64,000 nucleotides of DNA from Parahalioglobus pacificus (GTDB lineage: Bacteria; Pseudomonadota; Gammaproteobacteria; Pseudomonadales; Halieaceae), in the NCBI RefSeq assembly GCF_014652275.1, contig NZ_BMYM01000002.1, forward strand, positions 682,001 to 746,000. Reading direction: 5' to 3'. The notes under the pieces are model-generated. The model made no database searches. It had not been told where the DNA came from and saw only the letters and a list, made by a program, of their open reading frames with translations. Positions 36,866 to 47,605 of this stretch are shown one piece after another (the first letter of the stretch is position 1; each line of letters begins with the position of its first letter). The translations under genes were made by a program, and so were the position numbers.

Positions 36866-36909
36866 TAGGGTGGCGATGCAACCGGTGCGGTGGGAGTGAC
36901 CAAGAAGAA

Positions 36910-36931
36910 AAGCCCGGTATATACCGGGCTT
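36910..36931 (-). terminator. Rho-independent terminator of ahpF
   Basis: AAGCCCGGTAT/ATACCGGGCTT is a perfect inverted repeat. On the minus strand it is followed by TTCTTCTTG, and it lies 16 bp beyond the ahpF stop. It may also stop the convergent ribbon-helix-helix transcript. Confidence 0.8.
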
Positions 36932-36946
36932 ACTGCGCTAGCGGTA

Positions 36947-38539
36947 TCAGGCCGCTAGCTCAGAGTCTTTGTTCTCTTGCTCAACGGGATTCAGCATCAG
37001 GTACTCAAATGCACCCAGCGCAGCTTTTGCACCTTCACCCATGGAGATGATGATCTGCTTGTAGGGCGTGGTCGTCACATCCCCGGCAGCGTAGATACCG
37101 GGCACTGACGTCGCGCCCTTGTCATCCACAATCACTTCACCGTGGGGTGTGAGCTCAACAATACCCTCCAGGAATTGGCTGTTGGGTACCAGACCAATCT
37201 GAACAAACACGCCGGCCAGATCCAGGTTGTGCACCGCTTCCGTGGCACGGTCCTGGTATTCAATGGACGACACCTTGCCATCGGTGGCGATAATCTGTCG
37301 GGTAGCCACGTTGCGCAGGATGGTAATGTTGTCGCGTTTCTCAGCCTGTTCCACCAGCACGGCATCCGCTTTCAATTCGGGGAGAAACTCAAACACAGTA
37401 ACCGATTTGACGATGCCGGCCAGATCGAGCGCCGCCTCAATGCCAGAGTTGCCCCCTCCGATCACGGCCACGTCCTTGCCTTTAAAAAAGGGGCCGTCGC
37501 AGTGCGGGCAGTAAGCCACACCATTGCCCACGTTTTCTTTCTCGCCCGGGACGCCCAGCTCTCGCCAGCGCGCGCCGGTGGTAAGAATCACGCTTCGCGT
37601 ATCGATGCGCTCGCCCGACGACAGCACCAGGCTTTTGATCTGGTCGCCTTCAATGGCATCCACACGCAGGTGCTCTTTAACGGTAATGTCGTACTCGTCC
37701 ATGTGGTTGACCAGTGCGCCGGTCAGTTCGGGCCCGGTGGTGCGGGGTACCGAGATCAGGTTTTCGATACCCAGCGTGTCTTTCAACTGTCCGCCGACGC
37801 GATCAGCAACCACGGTGACGGCCAAGCCCTTGCGCGCCGCGTAAATCGCGGCGCTGGCGCCCGCGGGCCCGCCACCGATGATGGTCACGTCCTGCAGCGG
37901 CAGGCTGGCTGAGTCCGCAGGCTTGGCGATTTCTGGGTTCCGCTCCATCAGCTTTTCGATGAGTATGGCCGCATCTACTTTGCCGTTGGCGAACAGTTCT
38001 CCGTTCAGGTAGACACTGGGAACGCCCTGAATGTCGCGCTCGTCGATAATGTCCTGAAACAGGCCGCCATCCAGCATTTCACTGCTAATGTTGTCGTTCA
38101 GCAGGGCGAACTGGTTCAGCGCCTGCACCACGTCGGGGCAGTTGTGGCAGCTCAGGCTGATGAACACCTCGAAGTGCAGCGTCTGCTCAACGTTACGCAC
38201 CATGTTGGCTATGCCGTCGTCGAGCTTGAGTGCGGTGCCGGATGCTTGCAGCAGTGCCAGCACCAGCGAGTTGAACTCGTGGCCACCGGGGATACCTGAG
38301 AAGGTGATGCCGGTATCTTTACCGTCGGCCTCCAGTAAAAAACTGACAGGACTGCGCAGTCGCTCGGGCAGGTCACGCTCAACGACAGTTATACGCTCAC
38401 TGACGCCAGCGATGCCGCCCAGAAATTCCATCAGTTCTTCGCGTTTGCCGTGCTCGCCTGTTTGCACAACAAAGCTCACGTCATTTTGCATAGACGCGGT
38501 GTAGGTTTCGAGTGCGGTGATAATGTCTTTGCTTAACAC
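36947..38539 (-). CDS. ahpF: Alkyl hydroperoxide reductase subunit F
   Basis: 530 aa. The N-terminal double thioredoxin-like domain carries Cys131-x2-Cys134 (SCHNCPDV); a FAD domain (IIGGGPAGASAA) and an NAD domain (VIGGGNSGIEAA) surround the catalytic pair Cys344 and Cys347 (CPHCDGP). It transfers electrons from NADH to AhpC. GTG start at 38539 with GGAG seven bases upstream. Lies 57 bp downstream of ahpC, separated by a stem-loop. Confidence 0.97.
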   Translation of the reverse strand: MLSKDIITALETYTASMQNDVSFVVQTGEHGKREELMEFLGGIAGVSERITVVERDLPERLRSPVSFLLEADGKDTGITFSGIPGGHEFNSLVLALLQASGTALKLDDGIANMVRNVEQTLHFEVFISLSCHNCPDVVQALNQFALLNDNISSEMLDGGLFQDIIDERDIQGVPSVYLNGELFANGKVDAAILIEKLMERNPEIAKPADSASLPLQDVTIIGGGPAGASAAIYAARKGLAVTVVADRVGGQLKDTLGIENLISVPRTTGPELTGALVNHMDEYDITVKEHLRVDAIEGDQIKSLVLSSGERIDTRSVILTTGARWRELGVPGEKENVGNGVAYCPHCDGPFFKGKDVAVIGGGNSGIEAALDLAGIVKSVTVFEFLPELKADAVLVEQAEKRDNITILRNVATRQIIATDGKVSSIEYQDRATEAVHNLDLAGVFVQIGLVPNSQFLEGIVELTPHGEVIVDDKGATSVPGIYAAGDVTTTPYKQIIISMGEGAKAALGAFEYLMLNPVEQENKDSELAA

Positions 38540-38566
38540 GGTAACGCTCCAAATTCGTTAAGTGAT

Positions 38567-38585
38567 GGCGGGCACAAGGCCCGCC
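38567..38585 (-). promoter_or_regulatory. Intercistronic stem-loop between ahpC and ahpF
   Basis: GGCGGGC-ACAAG-GCCCGCC, a perfect 7-bp stem, directly after the ahpC stop and without a U-run. It probably stabilises the ahpC message or partly stops transcription so that AhpC exceeds AhpF. Confidence 0.55.
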
Positions 38586-38596
38586 AGTGGTTGGGT

Positions 38597-39160
38597 TTAG
38601 ATCTTGCCAACCAGATCCAGTGAGGGTGCTAGGGTCTCTTCGCCTTCTTTCCAGGCAGCTGGGCAAACTTCGCCGGGGTGAGCCGCAACGTACTGCGCGG
38701 CCTTCACCTTGCGCAGCAGGTCTTCGGCGTCACGGCCGATGCCTTCTGCAGTCACTTCCATAGCCTGAATAACGCCATCGGGGTCTACGATGAAGGTGCC
38801 GCGATCAGCCAGACCCTGGTCCTTACGCATCACTTTAAAGTTGCGCGTAATCTCACCGGTGGGGTCGCCGATCATGGTGTACTGCACTTTGCCGATGGTG
38901 TCTGAGGCTTCGTGCCATGCCGCATGGGTGAAGTGAGTATCAGTCGATACAGAGTAGATCTCTACGCCGCGCTTCTGGAACTCCTCGTAGTGATCCGCCA
39001 GGTCGCCCAGTTCGGTGGGACAAACAAAGGTGAAGTCGGCGGGGTAGAAGAAAAAGATCGCCCACTTCCCTTTCAGGTCTTCGCTGGATACCTCAACGAA
39101 TTCGCCCTGCTTGAATGCGGTGGCTTCGAACGGCTTGATAGTAGTGTTAACCAGTGCCAT
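38597..39160 (-). CDS. ahpC: Alkyl hydroperoxide reductase subunit C (typical 2-Cys peroxiredoxin)
   Basis: 187 aa, full length. Peroxidatic Cys47 in [10 protein letters not shown] and resolving Cys166 in [13 protein letters not shown]. Reduces hydrogen peroxide and organic peroxides; recycled by AhpF. RBS AGGGAG eight bases before the ATG. Divergent from oxyR across 154 bp, the classical OxyR-controlled arrangement. Confidence 0.97.
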   Translation of the reverse strand: MALVNTTIKPFEATAFKQGEFVEVSSEDLKGKWAIFFFYPADFTFVCPTELGDLADHYEEFQKRGVEIYSVSTDTHFTHAAWHEASDTIGKVQYTMIGDPTGEITRNFKVMRKDQGLADRGTFIVDPDGVIQAMEVTAEGIGRDAEDLLRKVKAAQYVAAHPGEVCPAAWKEGEETLAPSLDLVGKI

Positions 39161-39314
39161 GTGTAGTGCTCCCTAATTGGTTGATAAATACTGTGTGGCA
39201 ACAGTGAGATTGCTACGTTAATCCTCGGGCGGACGATTGAAAAACGGGGAATATTGAATACGACGTTCGCAAAAATAGATCGATGAAATAAATTATGTTA
39301 AGTAAAATGGAATC
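39161..39314. promoter_or_regulatory. Divergent ahpC-oxyR promoter region
   Basis: 154 bp, more AT-rich towards oxyR (39241-39310). Expected to hold the ahpC promoter and OxyR sites; ATAG/CTAT-like tetramers occur near 39275-39290 but no complete four-box OxyR site could be placed by eye. Confidence 0.5.
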
Positions 39315-40217
39315 ATGATCTCGCTGAAACAGATTCACTACGCCCTGGCCGTTGAACGCAACCTGCACTTCAAGCGCGCCGCCGAGGAATGCAATATCTC
39401 CCAGTCCGCGCTGAGTACGGCGCTGGGCGAGCTTGAAAAGCAGCTGGGTTTCCAGATCTTCGAGCGCGATAACCGCAAGGTGCTGGTGACGCCACTTGGT
39501 CAGCAGGTGTTGGAGCGTGCCCGCGCCATCGAGTTGCAGATGGAAGATTTGCTGCGTCTGGCGGATGCTCAGCGTGACCCGCTAAGCACCCAGATCAACC
39601 TGGGCGTGATTCCCACTATTGGGCCCTATTTACTGCCGCGCGTGCTGCCTGCGCTGCAGGAGGAGTTTCCCAAGCTTCGGTTGGATATTGTGGAAGACCA
39701 ATCTGCCGAACTGGTGGATATGCTGCGCCGTGGTGCACTGGACGCCGCTATTCTGGCGCTGCCGTACCCGATCGATGGTTTGCTGTCGTTCAGCTTTTGG
39801 CAGGAGGACCTCAAGTGGGTTGCCCATCGCTCAGCGGTCAGCAAAGGTCTGAAGCAAGCGGATGAAGACACCATTGCAGAGTCTCATTTGATGCTGCTGA
39901 AGGATGGACATTGCTTAAAGGACCACGCCCTGTCGGCCTGCCGGTTAGAGGACGACTCTGTGCACAGCTTCAGCGCGACCAGCCTGGCCACATTAGTGCA
40001 GCTGGTATCGGGGAAAATGGGATCAACCCTGATACCCGAGTTGGCGTTGGAGCAACTGATTGGCGACACCAAGGATTTGGCGGTGCTGCCGCTGGCAGAC
40101 CCGGGGCCCCACAGGGATCTGGCTATCGTTATTCGGCCCAACTACCCGGGCATGGCCAACGTGGAGGCACTACTTCAACTGTTTAAGCGGGAGCTGAGTT
40201 CCATCCAAAAGCGCTAA
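39315..40217 (+). CDS. oxyR: Hydrogen peroxide-responsive LysR regulator OxyR
   Basis: 300 aa. N-terminal LysR winged helix-turn-helix (RAAEECNISQSALSTALGELEKQLG) and effector domain with the redox cysteines Cys200 and Cys209 in GHCLKDHALSAC, one residue off E. coli Cys199/Cys208. It senses peroxide by disulfide formation and activates ahpCF, probably katG and possibly the small gene downstream. No strong RBS. Confidence 0.96.
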   Translation: MISLKQIHYALAVERNLHFKRAAEECNISQSALSTALGELEKQLGFQIFERDNRKVLVTPLGQQVLERARAIELQMEDLLRLADAQRDPLSTQINLGVIPTIGPYLLPRVLPALQEEFPKLRLDIVEDQSAELVDMLRRGALDAAILALPYPIDGLLSFSFWQEDLKWVAHRSAVSKGLKQADEDTIAESHLMLLKDGHCLKDHALSACRLEDDSVHSFSATSLATLVQLVSGKMGSTLIPELALEQLIGDTKDLAVLPLADPGPHRDLAIVIRPNYPGMANVEALLQLFKRELSSIQKR

Positions 40218-40251
40218 ACGTGATGTTCTAGTCTTCCGGATGTACGCCAGG

Positions 40252-40298
40252 GGTGTCTCGATTGAGAATAAACACTCACCCTGAATCGGAGAGACACC
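40252..40298 (+). promoter_or_regulatory. Leader hairpin covering the RBS of the small Cys-rich gene
   Basis: GGTGTCTC at 40252-40259 pairs exactly with GAGACACC at 40291-40298, the two bases before the start codon included; GATT (40260-40263) and AATC (40284-40287) extend the stem across a GGA bulge. The Shine-Dalgarno GGAG at 40288-40291 is partly buried, so translation could be gated by structure. Confidence 0.55.
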
Positions 40299-40427
40299 AT
40301 GGCACAATTTATTCACCAGCTGCAGATACTGCTCAGCAGAGATACAACAAACGACTGTGGGCTGCAGTGCAATTTTGAAGACAACTACTACGGTGACCAG
40401 ATCTGCAGTCACAAAGACTGTGAGTAA
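40299..40427 (+). CDS. Cys-rich 42-residue peptide next to oxyR
   Basis: Short open frame ATG 40299 to TAA 40427, with GGAG seven bases upstream of the ATG. The N-terminal half is helical and amphipathic (MAQFIHQLQILLSRDTTND). The C-terminal half has four Cys (20, 24, 36, 41) with Asp, Tyr and Asn. No signal peptide, no family recognised. It lies 81 bp downstream of oxyR on the same strand. Possible roles: small redox or metal-binding protein, or precursor of a modified peptide; no maturation enzyme is nearby. The strong RBS and following hairpin support a real gene. Confidence 0.62.
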   Translation: MAQFIHQLQILLSRDTTNDCGLQCNFEDNYYGDQICSHKDCE

Positions 40428-40459
40428 CTGGGCATCACGCCACACCTTACTGTCTAACT

Positions 40460-40480
40460 GGGGCGGGCCGTGCCTGCCCC
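40460..40480 (+). terminator. Terminator-like hairpin after the Cys-rich peptide gene
   Basis: GGGGCGGGC-CGT-GCCTGCCCC, a 9-bp stem with one G-T wobble, followed on the plus strand by TTCTCCC. It sits between the small gene and the convergent VOC gene. Confidence 0.55.
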
Positions 40481-40492
40481 TTCTCCCAACAC

Positions 40493-40948
40493 TCAATCTT
40501 CATCCGGTGACTCAACTGCCGAGTTGAAGTGCGGGTTGTAGATGACCCCAAGCGCATTCCCGAACGGATCGTTAACCACACCCAACCTGATGCCCCCACC
40601 CACGTCCGATACGGGGTTAAGCGGAGTGGCACCTAGCCCTACCAGCCTATCATAGGCCGCATCTGCGTCATCAACACCCCAATAAGCGATTACCGAGGTC
40701 GCTTTCTCGCTCGCGTCTGCAGGCATAAGACCCAACTCATAGCCCCGGACGTTGAAGCCAATGTAATAGGCTTCATCAAAGTACGGCGCGATACCAAAGG
40801 CCTCGGTATACCAGGCTTTGGCGCGTGCCATATCGTCGACCATGTACACCGTCGTTCGCGGCCCGTGCATGTGCGACTGCCCTTGGGTGTCTGCCTGCAC
40901 TTGCGATACCCCCGTCATGCTCAACAGTAACGCGAGAAGGAATTTCAT
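40493..40948 (-). CDS. Exported VOC/glyoxalase-fold protein
   Basis: 151 aa. Signal peptide about 1-19 (FLLALLLSMTGVSQVQA), then a single VOC domain: TTVYMVDDMARAKAWYTEAFG, YYIGFNVRGYELGLMP, VDDADAAYDRLVGLGA and VNDPFGNALGVIYNPHF. VOC proteins are metal-dependent isomerases, dioxygenases or binding proteins, usually cytoplasmic. AAGGAG ten bases before the ATG. Downstream of katG on the same strand but behind its terminator. Confidence 0.85.
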   Translation of the reverse strand: MKFLLALLLSMTGVSQVQADTQGQSHMHGPRTTVYMVDDMARAKAWYTEAFGIAPYFDEAYYIGFNVRGYELGLMPADASEKATSVIAYWGVDDADAAYDRLVGLGATPLNPVSDVGGGIRLGVVNDPFGNALGVIYNPHFNSAVESPDED

Positions 40949-41015
40949 CGGCAGAATGCTCCTTGAAAGACGAGTGACCAGAACGCCTCGGGAAGATTAT
41001 CGCTTTAGCGTAAGC

Positions 41016-41043
41016 AAAAAAAAGGGCCGGAAAATACCGGCCC
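41016..41043 (-). terminator. Rho-independent terminator of katG
   Basis: On the minus strand GGGCCGG-TATTTT-CCGGCCC followed by eight U, 22 bp after the katG stop. A textbook intrinsic terminator. Confidence 0.92.
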
Positions 41044-41065
41044 TCAGCGTTCCTACGGTAGGTGC

Positions 41066-43333
<2,268 letters not shown>

Positions 43334-43496
43334 ATTGAAACTCCCTTTGCAGGTTTCTCCCTGCTTGTTATCAAACGTGTCCAGCAGCTGTACTGCCGCC
43401 GCTGTTATGACAAAACGAAGCATAGACAAGGCTGGTGCATCTACAAGTTTGGATAAACTGAAGGTGGCGATTGAGTTTGCTGAACATGGTGTTGGC

Positions 43497-43520
43497 ACCG
43501 CAGCTCCGCTTGGCTGCGGT
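43497..43520. other. Perfect 8-bp stem hairpin upstream of katG
   Basis: ACCGCAGC-TCCGCTTG-GCTGCGGT. It lies between the barrel remnant and katG on the minus strand and lacks a U-run. Possibly the former terminator of the lost outer-membrane gene. Confidence 0.4.
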
Positions 43521-43559
43521 CATGTATAGGTGAGATGTTGCCGCGCAGTAGGGGAACGG

Positions 43560-43844
43560 TTAGAAGTAGAAATTCACTCCAAAAACAGGGCCGCGCTCCT
43601 CGGCATCGACGGCATAACGGTCTGTACCACTTTTGGAGTTGTCGAAATCGTAGCTGAGATGTCGGAATCCGATGAACGCATAGCCCAAATCCCTGAACCG
43701 ATAGTTGAATGTCCCGATGCCTTGAGCGGCACTATTGTTGCTGCTTTCTTGGTCATAATCAGCACGCAGCCCTAGTTCCCACCGATCAGTGAGTTGCCGG
43801 ACATACCTGACCCCGACAAATGGGTGCAGCCAGTCATCGCCGGT
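43560..43844 (-). pseudogene. C-terminal remnant of an outer-membrane beta-barrel protein
   Basis: Frame read by hand on the minus strand, ending at TAA 43562-43560. It gives alternating amphipathic strands: GDDWLHPFVGVRYVRQ, RWELGLRADYDQE, GIGTFNYRFRDLGYAFIGFRHLSYDFD, and a final GPVFGVNFYF ending in Phe, the C-terminal insertion signature of outer-membrane barrels. There is no start codon, signal or N-terminal half. Its upper 73 bases run in another frame of the lipoprotein gene at 43772-44248. Most simply a truncated pseudogene at a deletion junction. Confidence 0.65.
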
Positions 43845-44248
43845 GCGCCCACAGACGTGGCAAGCACGTCTGCATCACAGCCTTTCCAGTGGCTTAGTAC
43901 GCTATTGCTCCGAGGATGCGCGATAAACACTTCGCCACCGCCAGCGATGGCGTCAAAGGTGCAAGCGCCTTCCTCAAAGCTGCAGGTATATCCATTGGCT
44001 TGCGAAGTGACATCGCCGGTGGCATCCGCGCTTATGGCAATCGATAGTCGAGGTATGGCGTCGCTGCTTGTTGTGGCGTCGCCTTCATCTACATCTCTAC
44101 CTGCCGACACATCTGTACCAAAATCATTCGTTAGAGTTGAACTGATCATGGCCGCTGTATTCGCATCGCTGTCCCCGCCTGAGCTGCCGCATCCGATTAG
44201 TAGGATCATTGCGCCAAAGGGTATCGAGTGAAAGTAGTGGGTAGACAT
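43772..44248 (-). CDS. Small lipoprotein with one divergent beta-repeat
   Basis: 158 aa. Lipobox LIGC (Cys about residue 20), a Ser/Asp/Thr-rich linker, then one unit that resembles the bacterial Flg_new-type repeat: GDVTSQANGYTC, EEGACTFDAIAGGGEVFIAHP and HWKGCD. GAGG eight bases before the ATG. The last about 24 codons overlap the barrel remnant in another frame, so the C-terminus may be derived from foreign sequence and the gene could itself be damaged. Confidence 0.55.
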   Translation of the reverse strand: MSTHYFHSIPFGAMILLIGCGSSGGDSDANTAAMISSTLTNDFGTDVSAGRDVDEGDATTSSDAIPRLSIAISADATGDVTSQANGYTCSFEEGACTFDAIAGGGEVFIAHPRSNSVLSHWKGCDADVLATSVGAPAMTGCTHLSGSGMSGNSLIGGN

Positions 44249-44350
44249 GCATGCGGCCTCTTAAGTGATGGCCACAGTCTAGAAATGGGGGTGTCGGGCT
44301 CTACATCGACTCTGTAGGGAAGGGTTAAGAAATGTAATGCACGAAGAGTT

Positions 44351-44370
44351 GCTCCGCCCGAAGGCGGAGC
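44351..44370 (-). terminator. Hairpin with UUCG loop downstream of aldehyde dehydrogenase
   Basis: On the minus strand GCTCCGCC-TTCG-GGCGGAGC, a perfect 8-bp stem with a stable UUCG tetraloop, 21 bp after the stop. It is followed by AACTCTTC rather than a clean U-run. Confidence 0.6.
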
Positions 44371-44391
44371 CATTCGCTGGATGGCGTTTGA

Positions 44392-45885
44392 TCAATCAAA
44401 CTCGATCCAGGTGGTCTTTAGCTCAGTGTAATCTTCAAAGGCATGCATGGACTTATCGCGCCCGTTACCGCTTTCCTTGAATCCACCAAATGGCACCGTG
44501 ATGTCACCACCGAAGTAATTGTTGATTCCCATGGTGCCCACGCGCACGCGCTCTGCGACCTTGTGGGCGGTGTTGATGTTCTGACTCCAGACCGCGCCAG
44601 CCAATCCGTAGATGGAATCATTGGCTATCGCCACGGCATCGTCAGCGTCCTTGAAAGGAATCACAGATAGCACCGGACCAAATACTTCCTCCTGAGCAAT
44701 CCTCATCTGGTTATTCACGCCGCTGAAAATGGTCGGCTCATGGTAGTGACCACCGGTGTCTGCCATCACGGTATTGCCACCATAGGCCAGGTTTGCACCT
44801 TCATTTTTGGCAATCTCCACATAGTCCATCACTGTTTGGCACTGCGATTGATCAACCATGGGGCCCATGGCTGTGTTGGGATCCAGCGGGTTGCCCGGTG
44901 CCCAACCTTTGGCGGCTTCAATCACCTGCTCAACAAAGGCATCGTGAATCGATTCCTGAACAATCAGGCGCGTACCCGCGGTGCAGGTTTGTCCGCCGTT
45001 GTAGTACACCGCTAGGGCAGCGGCGCTGGCCGCTTTTTCGAGATCCGCATCGGGGAAGACGATATTCGGACTTTTGCCGCCCAACTCCAGAAAGATGCGC
45101 TTCAAATTGGATTGACCGGAATACACCATCAACTGCTTACCCACAGGTGTTGACCCCGTGAATGTCAGCCCGTCGATGTCCGCGTGCATGGCGATGTGTT
45201 CGCCCAGGCTGCCACCGGGTCCGGGCAATACGTGCAGAGCCCCTTTGGGGAGGCCCGCTTCTATTGCGAGGTCGGCTATACGCAGCGCTGTAAGTGGTGT
45301 GTTTGATGCCGGCTTCAGGATCACGGAGTTGCCGGTGGCCAACGCCGGTGCCAGTTTCCAGGCGGTGGTGGATAGTGGGAAGTTCCAGGGCACGATGGCG
45401 GCGACTACGCCCAGCGGCATGCGCGTGATCAGGCCCAGGCTACTGCCGCGTGTAGGAGATATCTGCTCGTAAACCTTATCGATGGCCTCGCCTGTCCATC
45501 GGGTCGTGCGCACGGCCGACGGCACATCCACATCCACGGTGTCGGCAATGGGCTTGCCCACATCCAGCGTTTCCAACAGCGCAAGCTCGTCGGCGTGTTT
45601 TTCGATGAGTTCTGCCCAGCGCACTAGCACCATCTTGCGATCAGACGCCGCCATGCCAGACCACTCGCCACTCTCAAACGTGGCTCGTGCGATCGCAACG
45701 GCGCGATCCGCATCGGAGGCATCGCAATTGGCGACTTCTGCCAGGGCTTGTCCATTCGCCGGGTTGTAGGTAGTTCGTGTGGCACCCGAAGCTGCATTGA
45801 CACGTTCGCCGTTAATAAACGCGCGACCATCAATCTGAATTGCCTGGGCCGCTTGCTGCCAGTCAGCCAGTGTTTTAGTGGACAT
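44392..45885 (-). CDS. NAD(P)-dependent aldehyde dehydrogenase, PuuC-like
   Basis: 497 aa. Closest in appearance to gamma-glutamyl-gamma-aminobutyraldehyde dehydrogenase (PuuC/AldH). Motifs: VPWNFPLSTTAWKLAPALA, the general-base Glu in LELGGKSPNIVF, catalytic Cys in GGQTCTAGTRL, and EEVFGPVLSV. It oxidises aldehydes, perhaps from polyamine breakdown, which would link to arginine use. RBS AAGGA six bases upstream. Single gene. Confidence 0.9.
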   Translation of the reverse strand: MSTKTLADWQQAAQAIQIDGRAFINGERVNAASGATRTTYNPANGQALAEVANCDASDADRAVAIARATFESGEWSGMAASDRKMVLVRWAELIEKHADELALLETLDVGKPIADTVDVDVPSAVRTTRWTGEAIDKVYEQISPTRGSSLGLITRMPLGVVAAIVPWNFPLSTTAWKLAPALATGNSVILKPASNTPLTALRIADLAIEAGLPKGALHVLPGPGGSLGEHIAMHADIDGLTFTGSTPVGKQLMVYSGQSNLKRIFLELGGKSPNIVFPDADLEKAASAAALAVYYNGGQTCTAGTRLIVQESIHDAFVEQVIEAAKGWAPGNPLDPNTAMGPMVDQSQCQTVMDYVEIAKNEGANLAYGGNTVMADTGGHYHEPTIFSGVNNQMRIAQEEVFGPVLSVIPFKDADDAVAIANDSIYGLAGAVWSQNINTAHKVAERVRVGTMGINNYFGGDITVPFGGFKESGNGRDKSMHAFEDYTELKTTWIEFD

Positions 45886-45985
45886 GAGTCTTCCTTTCGC
45901 GGTGTTGCCGAGTTAGCCGGCAACGCTACCCAGTGTCGATGAGCAATGTCCAGCGTCCCGATAGGCAAGGAATTAGGCCGGTCGG

Positions 45986-46255
45986 CTACGGTGTGCTCTG
46001 TGCCGTTACGCGATTCGGGTCATTTAACGGGTCGAACTGCGCATCGGCATCTATGAAGAATAGGGGGTATCCGTGTGCTGACGCTTGATTCCGTTCTGCC
46101 CTGGCAGCATCGAAGTTGGCTGCTCGCAAATAGGTAAGGGCGGCGAGGCGATGAACCTCGGGGTCTTCTCGCCCTTGGTCCAGCGCTGCGGTCAGTGGTT
46201 CTTGCCAATCGTCCCGTTCTAATGCGGCAATGAAGCTGGCGGCACTGGCCAGTGA
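45986..46255 (-). pseudogene. 5'-truncated remnant of a repeat protein
   Basis: Hand-read frame bounded by TAA upstream and TAG at 45988-45986. It encodes coherent protein-like sequence (FIAALERDDWQEPLTAALDQGREDP, then EVHRLAALTYLRAANFDAARAERNQAS and a PLFFIDADAQFDPLNDP tail) typical of the end of a TPR or ankyrin-like helical repeat protein. No start codon or RBS. A gene relic. Confidence 0.5.
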
Positions 46256-46450
46256 TTAATACCTGTTTCGTCTTCATGCCGGATTCTTCCCTGATTATCA
46301 GTGGGTTGGATCCTTGTTCATTGATGAGCTTAGTCAAGGCTGGCGTGGGGCGCCAATCCAAGCGCTGTTAACCCGGTGTGCTTATCAGCAGGGGTGCATT
46401 GGAGAGGAAAATACTGCTGGATACTGCCTGAGGTGACTGTGCGATCACGC
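46256..46450 (-). other. Decayed sequence with an ankyrin-like trace
   Basis: No intact gene. On the minus strand a short frame ending at TAA 46332-46330 contains DKHTGLTALGLA, the consensus start of an ankyrin repeat, suggesting it and the 45986-46255 remnant come from one lost gene. Confidence 0.4.
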
Positions 46451-47479
46451 TCAGGGCTTGGGGTCCGGGTAGATGACCTTCCAGTCACGCTTCATATCAA
46501 TCACTGTCCAGCCTCTGGCGCGTGCCTCGTCCAATCCTTTGTCGAACCGCCCAACAGCCGAGTCACGATCATAAGCCCACTCGCGTGCCTCATCCGTGTG
46601 ATGCACATAGACCATTAATCGAGGCCCTTCGCCCGCAGCGGTGTACTGCATCATCTCAAGATCACCGTCCGAATTACCCACGGCCATCAGGGGTCGGCGA
46701 CCGATATGTGTATGGATGCCCACGGGCTTGCCAGCTTTGTCATCCACAAAGGCGATTTCCGGCAATCTCACCAGTACGGGCTTACCCTCACGCACCTCGT
46801 AAACCGTTCTTCTGCTGCTGCCCACCACCTGCTCAGGTGGAATGCCGTATACCTTTTCGACCCAGGGGCGCATGAAGTCCAACCCACCGCCTGAGACAAT
46901 GAATGTCTTAAAGCCGTTACTACGCAAGTAATCCAGTAGCTCCAGCATCGGCTGATACACCATCTCGGTATAGGCGCGGCCGGTGGTGGGATGGCGCGCG
47001 CTGGCCAGCCAGTCACTCACCAGAGCTTCAAACTCCGTTGCTGTCATTCCCGTATGCGTGGTTTTCAGCAGTTCGCCAATGGCGCGCATGCCGCCGGTTG
47101 CGAAAGTCTTGGTATCTCCTTTTAGCAAGGACGCATAAGGCTCTTGGGTCTCCCAGTCGGGATGTTGAGGTGCCAGCATCTTCACTCGGTCAATGGCAAA
47201 CATCAGTTGAAAGTAGAGGGGCTTTTCCGACCAGAGCGTGCCGTCGTTATCGAAAGTGGCAATTCGCTCCGCGGGGGCTACGTAGTCCGCCGATGTTTTA
47301 TCCGTGACTTGGTCAACAAAGGCCAGAATAGCTTCACGCGATGGGGTGTCCTTCCAGGACGGCAGTGGGTCGGGCGACTGCGCAAGGCCCATAGCGGGGA
47401 GCAAAAGAAGAGTTGCGATAATCGATAGATACTGAGTAGCTTTAGCCACAGAGCGAATCCAATGCATGACGAGACACAT
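46451..47479 (-). CDS. Exported HAD-superfamily phosphatase
   Basis: 342 aa from the ATG at 47479; an ATG four codons later (47467) also fits. Signal peptide to about residue 33 (LSIIATLLLLPAMGLA). HAD motifs: motif I FDNDGTLW, motif II VSGGG, motif III Lys in VDDKAGKP, motif IV VGNSDGDLEMM. Motif I has an N in place of the usual middle residue of DxD (D-N-D), which is common in this exported group. Probably a periplasmic phosphatase; substrate unknown. Confidence 0.88.
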   Translation of the reverse strand: MCLVMHWIRSVAKATQYLSIIATLLLLPAMGLAQSPDPLPSWKDTPSREAILAFVDQVTDKTSADYVAPAERIATFDNDGTLWSEKPLYFQLMFAIDRVKMLAPQHPDWETQEPYASLLKGDTKTFATGGMRAIGELLKTTHTGMTATEFEALVSDWLASARHPTTGRAYTEMVYQPMLELLDYLRSNGFKTFIVSGGGLDFMRPWVEKVYGIPPEQVVGSSRRTVYEVREGKPVLVRLPEIAFVDDKAGKPVGIHTHIGRRPLMAVGNSDGDLEMMQYTAAGEGPRLMVYVHHTDEAREWAYDRDSAVGRFDKGLDEARARGWTVIDMKRDWKVIYPDPKP

Positions 47480-47605
47480 CTATAGAATAGGTGATCGGCT
47501 GGTGTATGCCATTGCGAAAAACCGTCACTAGCAGATGGTGCTACGCTTGTTGGGCGCTAACCATACGTTGAAAATACTCATTAGTCGTTGGCACAGGGGA
47601 CTACG

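Noticed and set aside
40299-40427. RiPP or lanthipeptide precursor call for the Cys-rich peptide
   Set aside because: No maturation enzyme, transporter or protease for such peptides is nearby; kept as an unassigned small protein.
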